This document shows, piece by piece, positions 1-7,271 of a stretch of 16,265 nt of DNA. Origin of the DNA: CAZKXU01 sp964556665 (GTDB lineage Bacteria; Bdellovibrionota_C; UBA2361; CAZKXU01); assembly GCA_964556665.1 (NCBI GenBank), contig CAZKXU010000082.1, forward strand, positions 1 through 16,265, written 5' to 3'. The position numbers and the translations under genes were made by a program. The notes beneath the pieces are model-generated. The model did no database searches. It was not told where the DNA came from and saw only the letters and a list, made by a program, of their open reading frames with translations. Every line of letters begins with the position of its first letter. Position 1 is the stretch's first letter.

Positions 1-366
1 TTGCTGTAGTGAATCAGCAGTAAAAGGTTTAATGATATAGTTCGAAACGCCGGACTTGGCTGCCTCTATGATATTTTCTTTCTGCGCCTCCGCTGTAACC
101 ATTAGAAATGGAGTTGTTTTGAGTTTTTCATTAGCTCTGACTGCTTTGAGAAGGTCAATGCCCATCATATTAGGCATATTCCAGTCTGATATGATCAACT
201 TGAATTCACCTGCAAGAAGTTTATCTAGTGCAGCTTTGCCGTCATCTGCCTCCGTTATATTTGTAAATCCTATCTGCTGCAAAGCAGTTTTAACTATCCT
301 GCGCATTGTTGCAAAGTCATCTACAACCAGTATAGGTATCTTACGGTCAACTTCTGCTAGAGACAT
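1..366 (-). CDS. cheY: CheY chemotaxis response regulator, 3' end cut by window edge
   Basis: Single receiver domain, 122 codons visible with no stop before the edge, so only the last few residues should be missing compared with the roughly 125-130 residues usual for CheY. Visible landmarks: acidic pair D16/D17 (VVDDFATMRRIV), phospho-acceptor D61 in the motif IISDWNMP, T91 in MVTAEA, and K113 in YIIKPF. Local motifs such as DWNMP and FLMVTAEA are those of true motor-binding CheY rather than of a generic regulator. Known of the family: CheA phosphorylates it, and CheY-P binds the flagellar switch. The ATG at 366-364 has a good upstream AAGGA. The gene starts 17 nt after the stop of the 102-residue gene, so the two are probably cotranscribed, with CheX further upstream as its likely phosphatase (inference). 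Confidence 0.95.
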   Translation of the reverse strand, partial: MSLAEVDRKIPILVVDDFATMRRIVKTALQQIGFTNITEADDGKAALDKLLAGEFKLIISDWNMPNMMGIDLLKAVRANEKLKTTPFLMVTAEAQKENIIEAAKSGVSNYIIKPFTADSLQQ

Positions 367-383
367 ATAATTCCTTATAAACC

Positions 384-692
384 TTAACTCTGAGATGTAT
401 TTAATTGAGATTCAGGAAAAACAAAATTGAATTTTTTATCAGTCGCCATAGTTTTCCATTTCTCTTCAGCACTAACTGCAGTTCCGCTTGATTCTTTATG
501 CCGCATATACTCTGCAAATTTTGTTTTCTGAGTGTGCTTTGGATGGATCGGAGTCCTGCACAGAAAATCTCCAGGTTGAGCGATATATGACAACCAATAG
601 TTTGCTTTTTTAAGATCACTCGTATTAAAAACTTCCTCCAACTTCCCCTCCGGATTCAAGCGATAGACAATATATGTGTTAACCCATCCCAT
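384..692 (-). CDS. Conserved-looking hypothetical protein, 102 aa, in che operon
   Basis: Not recognised. The predicted protein is soluble, with no signal peptide or membrane segment. It is rich in aromatic and charged residues: an N-terminal strand-like segment (NTYIVYRL), a DLKKANYWLSYI helix at about 26-37, then PGDFLCRTPIHPKHTQ, with one Cys and three His residues within about 25 positions. The C-terminal third is Lys/Glu-rich and ends in a polar tail. The reading frame is likely real: it starts at ATG 692-690 with AAGG upstream, ends in TAA, and sits 17 nt upstream of cheY on the same strand with coding-like composition. Its position between cheX and cheY suggests a role linked to chemotaxis signalling, but nothing in the sequence shows what that is. 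The closely packed Cys/His residues could bind a metal; this is speculation. Confidence 0.7.
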   Translation of the reverse strand: MGWVNTYIVYRLNPEGKLEEVFNTSDLKKANYWLSYIAQPGDFLCRTPIHPKHTQKTKFAEYMRHKESSGTAVSAEEKWKTMATDKKFNFVFPESQLNTSQS

Positions 693-730
693 TCTTAGCC
701 TTATTGAAATATACAGGATTTATAAGTGAA

Positions 731-757
731 ATATCGGATTATTTGAGTTGGATCTTA
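731..757 (-). promoter_or_regulatory. Possible flagellar-type (sigma-28) promoter before the 102-aa gene
   Basis: On the minus strand TAAG (757-754) is followed after 15 nt by TCCGATAT (738-731). The flagellar sigma factor consensus is TAAA-N15-GCCGATAA. The -10 core CCGATA is complete and the spacing is exact, but the -35 element is only 3 of 4. The element lies about 40 nt upstream of the ATG, in the 76-nt gap after cheX. Similar CCGATA cores occur upstream of the MCP and oprB genes. Motif reading only. Confidence 0.25.
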
Positions 758-768
758 ATAGAGAATCT

Positions 769-1248
769 CTACATAAGTTTGTTCGATAGGTTTGCTTCCA
801 AGACAAAGCTTCCATTCTCAGTAGAAAATGGTATTACTAAAATAGGCTCACTGTTAAGCTGTCTTATGCTTACCTTCCGGCCTTGTATAATATTAGGGGT
901 GGTCATGCTTAGGTTTACGAAATTGCCAAGCTTAACTAAGTCGGACTTTGCATTTCCTAAGATAATATTAGTCAATTCACCAACCAGGTCTGCTACCTCC
1001 GGATTAATTTCTTTAAATTGTTCCATGAAAATACTGCTTGCTATAGCCAATATACAGTGATTTTCAAAGCTGAGGCTTAGATTTCCATTATGGCTGTCTG
1101 CGCTTATTGCAATCATACCTGTGATGTCTCCCCAGGTCAGAGAGTCTGATTTAATATAAGATTGAGACGGGACAGCTTTAGTCTTAGCCATTGTAGCCAG
1201 GACATTTATAGTTGAATTTACAAGTGGTTCTATAAGACTGATAGTCAT
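769..1248 (-). CDS. cheX: CheX-family CheY-P phosphatase
   Basis: Protein of 159 residues, the usual size for CheX. The signature is the E-x2-N active-site helix: E91 and N94 in GELTNIILGNAK, preceded by a conserved-type PEVADLVGE segment and a central strand-rich region (LTWGDITGMIAIS). In the CheC/CheX/FliY family this Glu/Asn pair positions water for dephosphorylation of CheY-P; CheX has one such helix and usually works as a dimer. It lies 12 nt downstream of the oprB stop and upstream of the 102-aa gene and cheY, so it may act on that CheY. The ATG at 1248-1246 has no clear Shine-Dalgarno and directly follows a small inverted repeat that includes the oprB stop, so translation may be coupled to oprB (inference). 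A second CheX-like gene in the plus-strand operon has its E/N pair at the same residue numbers. Confidence 0.85.
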   Translation of the reverse strand: MTISLIEPLVNSTINVLATMAKTKAVPSQSYIKSDSLTWGDITGMIAISADSHNGNLSLSFENHCILAIASSIFMEQFKEINPEVADLVGELTNIILGNAKSDLVKLGNFVNLSMTTPNIIQGRKVSIRQLNSEPILVIPFSTENGSFVLEANLSNKLM

Positions 1249-1250
1249 CT

Positions 1251-1266
1251 ATGTAGTCTACTACAT
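1251..1266. repeat. Inverted repeat at the oprB-cheX junction
   Basis: ATGTAG, a 4-nt loop, then CTACAT: perfect 6-bp arms. One arm contains the last codon and stop of oprB, and the structure ends 2 nt before the cheX ATG. In mRNA it would form a small hairpin opened by ribosomes finishing oprB, a geometry that fits translational coupling, but a 6-bp stem may also be chance. Confidence 0.35.
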
Positions 1267-2475
1267 CGCAACTTCGGTGCGTATACCTAAAAGAACGGCA
1301 TTGTCGATATCTGAGCTTGTACCAGGATTAATTATAAATTGTAAATCAGGCTGAATTGATAACCAGGGCTTTATAACCGCTCGGTAAGTTAGCTCTATAG
1401 CTGTTTCAGAGTTTGTATTTTCAGTATTTAGATCTTTAAATTCATTACTGTTGCGCGCATGAGCAACTCCAAAACTGAGAACATCCTCATCGTATCCATC
1501 GAAAAGTCCGGTATAGCTTAAACCAGCACCAAAGTACGATCCTATCTGATTGCGATCGGCTTTTGCCCATCCGCTCTGTAAAAACACACCTAAACCTTGC
1601 TCATACTCAGCTTCCTGCCAGAGACTGCGCTCTGCTATTAGATAAAATCCCTGATTATAACTGCGCTCACCTGCATTAAAATCCTCAAAGTCAGTAGAGT
1701 GGTACCAGCCACCAAGAGCATATTTTTGATACGGGGCTCTATCTGTCCCCTCGCTCTGCGTCCCTATTTCGAGAGCGGTAAAATAGCCATCAGATCTGTC
1801 CAATTTTATATGTGTACCATGATCATTATTTGGGTCTCCTGGAACACCATCATACACAGCTGCTAATAGATAATTATTCTCAGATGAAACTAACTTTAAG
1901 CGTGTCGCTAATGCCGTAGTAGGGAATATGGAAGGTCCCGCCTGAGATATATCAATCTGTATGCCAAACGAGCTATTAATGAGACTGCTTGCGTACTCTA
2001 AGGAATCAAACTCTGAATTATAATCGTGCAATCCTAGCAGTACGGAGCTCCCAGTTGGAGAGAATGCATGCTCATACCAAAACTCATATAGCTTGAATGT
2101 ATTCGGTGACTCAATATTGTTTGAGGCTTGTAAGTCTCCAACAATCTCAGTTGGGTCGTCGCCTGCATTTCCAAGAAAATATACAAACCAAGTGCCACCT
2201 GACCAAAGAGATGCTTTCTCTGTGTCTACTAAAAATGAAAGGTCATAATTTCCTAGCCAAGCACGATCACGCTTAATTCCACCGGATACATTATTAACCA
2301 TATCAAATGTAATAATAGATTCAGATGTTATTCCGTTTTTCTCTAGCCAGCTTTGCGCGCCGCCCCAGTCACCTAAAAGATGTTGAGCGGCAGAGTCATC
2401 ATCGCTATATAAATGTGTTGACAAAAAAAGATTGGATATAATAGCAAAGGTTATAACCTGAATGTAAGCTCGCAT
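1261..2475 (-). CDS. oprB: OprB-family carbohydrate-selective outer-membrane porin
   Basis: A 404-residue protein with a signal peptide (about residues 1-24, hydrophobic core from VITFAIISNLFLS). The family's N-terminal signature LLGDWGG is at 33-39, followed by a segment like L-x-K-x-G-I. The body alternates aromatic and polar residues, as expected for a beta-barrel, and the C-terminal signature PDLQFIINPG is at 376-385, close to the end. Known of the family: substrate-selective uptake of sugars across the outer membrane. The final residues TEVAM lack the C-terminal Phe/Trp typical of many barrels, though OprB proteins vary here. The start is ATG 2475 with GAGGGA 6 nt upstream. It is unusual to find a sugar porin directly upstream of cheX in what looks like one transcript; it might feed attractant sugars to the periplasm near the receptor (inference only). 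Its real substrate cannot be read from sequence. Confidence 0.88.
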   Translation of the reverse strand: MRAYIQVITFAIISNLFLSTHLYSDDDSAAQHLLGDWGGAQSWLEKNGITSESIITFDMVNNVSGGIKRDRAWLGNYDLSFLVDTEKASLWSGGTWFVYFLGNAGDDPTEIVGDLQASNNIESPNTFKLYEFWYEHAFSPTGSSVLLGLHDYNSEFDSLEYASSLINSSFGIQIDISQAGPSIFPTTALATRLKLVSSENNYLLAAVYDGVPGDPNNDHGTHIKLDRSDGYFTALEIGTQSEGTDRAPYQKYALGGWYHSTDFEDFNAGERSYNQGFYLIAERSLWQEAEYEQGLGVFLQSGWAKADRNQIGSYFGAGLSYTGLFDGYDEDVLSFGVAHARNSNEFKDLNTENTNSETAIELTYRAVIKPWLSIQPDLQFIINPGTSSDIDNAVLLGIRTEVAM

Positions 2476-2506
2476 CTAAATCCCTCTAGTAATAAATAAA
2501 TACTAC

Positions 2507-2525
2507 TTTATCACTATCGGATAAA
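2507..2525. promoter_or_regulatory. Possible operator or promoter element upstream of oprB
   Basis: TTTATC and GATAAA form perfect 6-bp arms around a 7-nt centre about 32-50 nt upstream of the oprB ATG. The same stretch carries a minus-strand CCGATA core (2521-2514, TCCGATAG), but a sigma-28 -35 element is not visible at the right distance. It could be a repressor site for sugar control of the porin. Confidence 0.25.
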
Positions 2526-2599
2526 AATAGATTGATCAAAATAGGAAAAATTAAATAATAGGATGGAAACTATCAGATCGGTTTATATTACCTAATTCT

Positions 2600-2857
2600 C
2601 TAACGTGATTCTACAGCTATCCTCTCCCGAGACATAGCGGTGTTGCCGTGTCTCCCATGTTTCTTCGGCTTTATCTTACTTTCTCTCTCACTTATTGGCA
2701 TATTAGTCTGTGAATCTGAGCCAAATGCAGCCCTAGCATCGGCTTGATTATGAGATGTAGAATGCTGTGTCTTTGCTGAATTGTTCTGAGCTGTCTTAGT
2801 CTCAGCAAAAGCGTTAATAGAGAGAAGTAGAGCTACGCCAATAATAATATTTTTCAT
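2600..2857 (-). CDS. Small secreted basic protein, 85 aa, hypothetical
   Basis: Not recognised. A classical signal peptide is clear: MKN, hydrophobic core IIIGVALLLSINA, and an AFA|E cleavage site after about residue 18. The mature part of about 67 residues looks disordered. The first half is rich in Asn, Gln, Ser, Thr and His (TAQNNSAKTQHSTSHNQ), and the second half is strongly basic (KIKPKKHGRHGN, SRERIAVESR). There is no Cys and no lipobox. A strong promoter with a perfect TATAAT lies just upstream, which supports this as a real, separately expressed gene, although the ATG (2857) has no clear Shine-Dalgarno. It lies between the MCP and oprB on the same strand. A periplasmic or secreted polycation is possible, but no function can be assigned. 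Confidence 0.6.
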   Translation of the reverse strand: MKNIIIGVALLLSINAFAETKTAQNNSAKTQHSTSHNQADARAAFGSDSQTNMPISERESKIKPKKHGRHGNTAMSRERIAVESR

Positions 2858-2897
2858 AACGATTCAAATTAAAGAATAAAGTACCCGCAATGAGGAT

Positions 2898-2926
2898 ATT
2901 ATAGTAGATCTCGCAGCGTTAAACAA
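2898..2926 (-). promoter_or_regulatory. Sigma-70-type promoter for the 85-aa gene and possibly oprB
   Basis: On the minus strand TTGTTT (2926-2921), a 17-nt spacer, then a perfect TATAAT (2903-2898), about 41 nt upstream of the start codon at 2857. The -35 box lies just past the MCP stop codon (2932). The best-matching promoter in the window. Confidence 0.55.
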
Positions 2927-2931
2927 ATGTT

Positions 2932-4536
2932 CTATAGCCCTTGAAAATCGTTGTCATCTAGCGGGATTATCTGAGAAGGTGAAGGTTTTTGCAATTTCAG
3001 CGAATAACTCTCATTAGCAGAGGAATCTGAGGCAGTTTTAGATCTTTGATCTCTGATAGAACGACCAGAGTCCTTATTATGTTTAGCTGCTATATTTCTA
3101 GCTACTGCTCGATTATTGCCATGCACGAGTGAGACCGCATCATTTATAGTTTTGTCTAATAAATTAGCCTGAGTAGTTAATTCAGAACCTGCTGCCGCTG
3201 ATTCCTCCGCAGTAGCCGCGTTGTTTTGTGTAACTTTATCTAGCTCTGTCATCGCAGTATTTAGTTGACTTAAACCCGTCGATTGTTCAACACTTGCAGC
3301 TGAAATCTCTTTAACTATGTCTACAGCTTTGAGCGAAGTAGTACTAATCTGCATAAGTGATTTTTCTACCTGGCGGGATACTGCTACACCGCTTTCGGCT
3401 AATTCCTTTGATTTTTTAATTTTTTCAGTAGTTTCTTTAGCAGCAGTAGCGCTTCTCTGTGCTAAGTTTCGCACCTCCTCTGCTACTACAGCAAATCCCT
3501 TTCCTGCGTCGCCAGCGCGTGCAGCTTCAACAGCAGCATTTAATGCGAGCAGGTTAGTTTGAAATGCTATTTCATCAATAGTTTTGATAATGTTTGAAGT
3601 TTCATCTGCCGCCGACTTAATCGCATCGATTGCAGCACGCATCTCCTGCATAGATCGTACTCCTTGCTCAGATGATGCGTTTACCTCGAGAGAGAGAGAG
3701 TTGGCATGTTGAGCATTCGCAGCATTTTGCTTGGCAGCGCTTGAAGCTTGCTCTACCGTAGCTGCAGTTTCTTCCAATGAGGCTGCTTGCTCAGAGGCGC
3801 CTTGTGCTAATGATTGAGCACTGGCTGCTACTTGATTGGCAGATGAAAATAGTTGAGCAGAGGTGGTATTTAAATTTTCAATCATGTTAGCCAGCACAGC
3901 AGTTACAGATCTGTTTGTATAAATTAGAGCGATGAGTCCGATTATTAAGGCTAATACTAATGAGACGATCTGTGAGGTTTTTGAAAAATCAGAAGTTTTA
4001 TGGACTGAGTCTTTTGAGCTGTTCATCCATAGCTCTATAGAGTCACTTAGAGCTCCTAATCCTGTTTCAAGCTCTGAGAATGCAGCATTGAACTCCGGTA
4101 GCAATTTAACTCCGTCTTCATAGTTTTCAAAAGCTGCTAAAGTGATCTGGTTAGCAGATTTAATGTAATTGTCTAATGCAGGACCTATTGCCTCTACATT
4201 TTTATGGAGCTCTGTGTCCTTTAAGAGAGCATTATTCTCTTTGATCTTGTTATAAAATATCTCTGTATGTTCCTTCAAGTCAGATAGGATCTCCTCCTGT
4301 GTGCCAATGCGCTCATCTTTAGCCTCAGCTAAATATAGTGCGCGGAGTACGTCTGCTCGAAGAGCATCATGCATCATGTCGCCTTCGACCTGATTTCGGA
4401 GAGCATCGCCAGAGCTCTCCATAAAATTCATTCCGACCGTCATATTTTGAGTGTTATAATAACCTAATGTAACGAGAACGGTTGCGATAAATACATTCGA
4501 GAAGATTACTAAGAAAAGTTTTTTACCTAAGCTCAT
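2932..4536 (-). CDS. Methyl-accepting chemotaxis protein lacking a recognisable HAMP domain
   Basis: Transmembrane chemoreceptor of 534 residues. TM1 is at about 7-26, followed by a helical periplasmic sensor of about 160 residues (likely a four-helix bundle, rich in Glu/Leu/Asn), and TM2 is at about 188-206. The cytoplasmic coiled coil has methylation segment 1 around SLEETAATVEQ (253-263), the CheA-contacting hairpin tip around IAFQTNLLALNAAVEAA (323-339), and methylation segment 2 around NNAATAEESAAAG (438-450). The spacing from SLEETAA to the tip equals that of E. coli Tsr, so a 36H-type signalling length is likely. Only about 47 residues separate TM2 from SLEETAA, too few for a HAMP plus linker. 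The C-terminal tail (473-534) is hydrophilic and lacks an NWETF-type CheR/CheB tether. The ATG at 4536 is preferred; an in-frame TTG six bases upstream adds nothing. Ligand unknown. Confidence 0.93.
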   Translation of the reverse strand: MSLGKKLFLVIFSNVFIATVLVTLGYYNTQNMTVGMNFMESSGDALRNQVEGDMMHDALRADVLRALYLAEAKDERIGTQEEILSDLKEHTEIFYNKIKENNALLKDTELHKNVEAIGPALDNYIKSANQITLAAFENYEDGVKLLPEFNAAFSELETGLGALSDSIELWMNSSKDSVHKTSDFSKTSQIVSLVLALIIGLIALIYTNRSVTAVLANMIENLNTTSAQLFSSANQVAASAQSLAQGASEQAASLEETAATVEQASSAAKQNAANAQHANSLSLEVNASSEQGVRSMQEMRAAIDAIKSAADETSNIIKTIDEIAFQTNLLALNAAVEAARAGDAGKGFAVVAEEVRNLAQRSATAAKETTEKIKKSKELAESGVAVSRQVEKSLMQISTTSLKAVDIVKEISAASVEQSTGLSQLNTAMTELDKVTQNNAATAEESAAAGSELTTQANLLDKTINDAVSLVHGNNRAVARNIAAKHNKDSGRSIRDQRSKTASDSSANESYSLKLQKPSPSQIIPLDDNDFQGL

Positions 4537-4587
4537 ACGCAAGTAAATATTAAATTAGTTAAATAGACTAAAATAAAGACAGTTATA

Positions 4588-4614
4588 CTATCGGCACTTT
4601 AGACCAAGGCACTA
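4588..4614 (-). promoter_or_regulatory. Possible flagellar-type (sigma-28) promoter for the MCP gene
   Basis: GCCGATAG (4595-4588, minus strand) matches 7 of 8 positions of the flagellar sigma factor -10 consensus GCCGATAA and lies 52 nt upstream of the MCP ATG. At the required 15-nt spacing the -35 is TAGT (4614-4611), only a partial match to TAAA. Receptor genes are often in this regulon, which makes the match plausible. The rest of the 192-nt MCP-cheA gap is AT-rich and shows no gene. A TATAAT at 4707-4712 faces cheA but would leave a leader of only about 10 nt. Confidence 0.35.
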
Positions 4615-4728
4615 AAGTATCTTTTTGAAATATGCATTGAAAGTATTAAAACTAGTTTAGTTAGAAGCAATTTATGTCGTTTATCTAGTGGCATATTTGG
4701 TAACTGTATAATTTTAATAAGAGAGCCT

Positions 4729-7269
4729 ATGTCCAGCATCATAAAACAAACATTAAAAGACAAGGTAAATGAGCTTTCGCTTCTTTTGATGATGAGTTCC
4801 GCAGAAGATCCAGCAGGTGTCTCATTGTTAGTCGAAATGTGTGATGGCTTAATCACAGTAGCTGGGGCTGATCAAGTTGTTGTGCCATTAATAAGTACAT
4901 GGAAATCACTGAAAAGTAAGAGAGCCACAGTTAATGCAGAGGCCTTTTTCTCTGAGCTATCAAAATTCATTACTAATGCTGCAACCTTTGTTGAGGACCC
5001 TACTAAGTGTAGTTTTGAGGCTGAAAGCCAGAGTGGCCAATCCCTGAAGGAAACGAATGGCAAGGTTGACCCTGTGTTTCTTACTGAATTTATAGAGACA
5101 CACACGAGTCAGATTGAGGAGCTTGAATCGATGTTGTTAGAGTTCGAGTTTGGAGATAACGATCCGTCTTTACAGGAAACAGCTATTAAAAGGTATATAC
5201 ATAATATTAAGGGGGATGCTGGATCGGTTGGTTTAATAGGAATAGAAAAAACGTGCCACCTGGTTGAAGACACATTGGTATCAAATTCAGCAAAAAATCT
5301 AGTCGGTCAACTAATGATGTTTAAGGAGTGGCTTTCCGATTGTGTAAAACGATTTGCAAAGGGAGAGGAACCACAGGAGGGGTCTGCTGATTTCATAAAA
5401 AGATTTCAAGCTGCATGTAATTGGAACGGAAGCAGTATTGCTAGTAGTCCTCCTCTGTCACCAACTTTGAGCAAGGTAGAATCAAAATCGGAAGAAGCCG
5501 CGTCAGCTCTGCCAGCTGAATATATGATTACTGGTGAGAAAGATATCCTACAGGAATTTGCAGCTGAGGCTGAGGAGCATCTTGGAAATGTAGAGGGAAT
5601 TTTACTCAATCAGGATGGCAGCTATTCAAAAGATGATATCGATACTATCTTTCGCGGCATCCATTCAATTAAAGGTGGCTCTGCATACTTTACATTAATT
5701 GAGATGACTAAAACATCTCATCTTCTTGAAAATATGTTATCAGAGGTCAGGGATGGTAAGCGTAAGCTAGGACAGAGGCTTACCTCCTTAGTATTTGCTT
5801 ATATTGATCTACAAAAAAGGCTACTAAATATAGCGAAAGAAGCTGCTAAAAAGGATCAGCCGATTATTACTTTGGGAGATTCAACTCAGTTCATTCGTGC
5901 TGTAGAAGAGTATGCAATCGGGACTGGAGATAGCAATACTGAGAGCCAGCTGGTGTCAACTAAATCAACTTCCTCGCAGAGCGCTCCACCAGCTACTAGT
6001 ATGGAAACTAAAAATGAGACGGTTGAGTCTAGTGGTGATAAGCTTAATGTAAAAAACTTTGTTAAAATTGAGACGTCAAGGCTAGATCACATGATTGATT
6101 CCATAGGAGAGATGATGATTTACTCATCAATTCTTGTTAGGCAGTGTCGTCAAAATCTGCAACATAATGAGGAGGTTATCAAAATTACTCATCGCGTTGA
6201 GAAGTTTGCACGAGATCTTCAGGATGTTGGTATGTCGATGCGGCTAGTTCCAGTTAAGGGGTTATTTCAAAAGATGTCAAGGTTAGTTTGGGATACATCA
6301 AAGAAAATCAAAAAAGAGATAGAATTTACGATGGAGGGAGAAGACACCGAGTTAGATAGGAATTTAATAGACAAATTGGCTGATCCCTTAATGCATATGG
6401 TTCGAAATGCACTGGATCATGGGGTTGAGTCACCTGAGGAGCGTCTCAGTGCAGGCAAGCCTCGAACAGGCAAAGTGCATCTCTCTGCGTCACACTCGGG
6501 TGGCAGTATCGTTATCAAAATAGAAGATGATGGGCGTGGATTGAATCCTGATAAATTAATTGCAAAGGCAATAGAGAAGGGGATTATAGATTCTTCACAC
6601 AAGTTAAGCGAGCAGGAGGTGTTTGGGCTTATATTTGCGGCCGGCTTTTCAACAGCAGCTGTAGTTACTGATATATCCGGACGTGGTGTAGGAATGGATG
6701 TAGTCAGAAGAAATGTTGAGAGTTTGCGAGGGCGTATTCATATAGAATCAGAAGTAGGAAAAGGGTCTGTCTTTACTATTGAGCTTCCATTAACCTTAGC
6801 TATAGTTGACGGCATTCAGGTTCGAGTTGGTAAAGAGGTTTTTATTATTCCAAGTATATCTATTGTAGAATTTGTTAAGCCTAAAGAGGACAAGTTGAGC
6901 CGTACGCTTGATCTTGGTGAGACCTTTCTATTCCGAGGAAAATACCTTCCAGTTTTTAGGCTGGCTGAAGTATTTAATTTAGAATCTCAATACACAGAGG
7001 CTACAGAGTCGATATATGTAGTAGTTGAAAACCATCGTGAGCAGATAGTAATAATGGTTGATGAAATTATGGGAGAACTCTCAACTGTTATTAAAAGTTT
7101 AGGACCAGTATTTGAAGGGAGTCAAGGTTTGTCCGGCTGTGCTGTGCTCCCTAATGGAGAAGTTGCCTTAATCTTAGATGTGCGCTCTTTAGTGCAGGTC
7201 GCCCGTACAGAGAATTTTAGAGCAGGATATAGGCATCGTATAAATGGCTCAGACAGTCTTCCGGTATAA
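4729..7269 (+). CDS. cheA: CheA chemotaxis histidine kinase with two Hpt domains
   Basis: An 846-residue kinase that couples receptors to the CheY/CheB regulators. Order: an unrecognised helical N-terminal segment (about 1-100); Hpt1 with H158 in YIHNIKGDAGSVG; a linker; Hpt2 with H312 in FRGIHSIKGGSAYF; a Ser/Thr-rich linker (about 398-440); a dimerisation helix pair (about 444-505, starting near FVKIETSRLDHMID); and the ATP-binding domain. The ATP-binding domain shows an N-box H556-x3-N560-x3-H564, a G1 box DDGRG at 600-604 and a G2 box SGRGVG at 650-655. A CheW-like domain follows from about 695. No P2 CheY-docking domain is apparent. Longer than the roughly 650-residue E. coli CheA because of the extra Hpt and N-terminal segment. 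Both Hpt histidines and all kinase boxes are present, so it should be active. It is the first gene of the plus-strand operon; upstream GAGAG is a modest ribosome site. Confidence 0.96.
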   Translation: MSSIIKQTLKDKVNELSLLLMMSSAEDPAGVSLLVEMCDGLITVAGADQVVVPLISTWKSLKSKRATVNAEAFFSELSKFITNAATFVEDPTKCSFEAESQSGQSLKETNGKVDPVFLTEFIETHTSQIEELESMLLEFEFGDNDPSLQETAIKRYIHNIKGDAGSVGLIGIEKTCHLVEDTLVSNSAKNLVGQLMMFKEWLSDCVKRFAKGEEPQEGSADFIKRFQAACNWNGSSIASSPPLSPTLSKVESKSEEAASALPAEYMITGEKDILQEFAAEAEEHLGNVEGILLNQDGSYSKDDIDTIFRGIHSIKGGSAYFTLIEMTKTSHLLENMLSEVRDGKRKLGQRLTSLVFAYIDLQKRLLNIAKEAAKKDQPIITLGDSTQFIRAVEEYAIGTGDSNTESQLVSTKSTSSQSAPPATSMETKNETVESSGDKLNVKNFVKIETSRLDHMIDSIGEMMIYSSILVRQCRQNLQHNEEVIKITHRVEKFARDLQDVGMSMRLVPVKGLFQKMSRLVWDTSKKIKKEIEFTMEGEDTELDRNLIDKLADPLMHMVRNALDHGVESPEERLSAGKPRTGKVHLSASHSGGSIVIKIEDDGRGLNPDKLIAKAIEKGIIDSSHKLSEQEVFGLIFAAGFSTAAVVTDISGRGVGMDVVRRNVESLRGRIHIESEVGKGSVFTIELPLTLAIVDGIQVRVGKEVFIIPSISIVEFVKPKEDKLSRTLDLGETFLFRGKYLPVFRLAEVFNLESQYTEATESIYVVVENHREQIVIMVDEIMGELSTVIKSLGPVFEGSQGLSGCAVLPNGEVALILDVRSLVQVARTENFRAGYRHRINGSDSLPV

Positions 7270-7271
7270 TT

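Noticed and set aside
4537..4542. TTG start for the MCP two residues upstream
   Set aside because: The ATG at 4536 already precedes the whole first membrane segment, and neither start has a better ribosome site.
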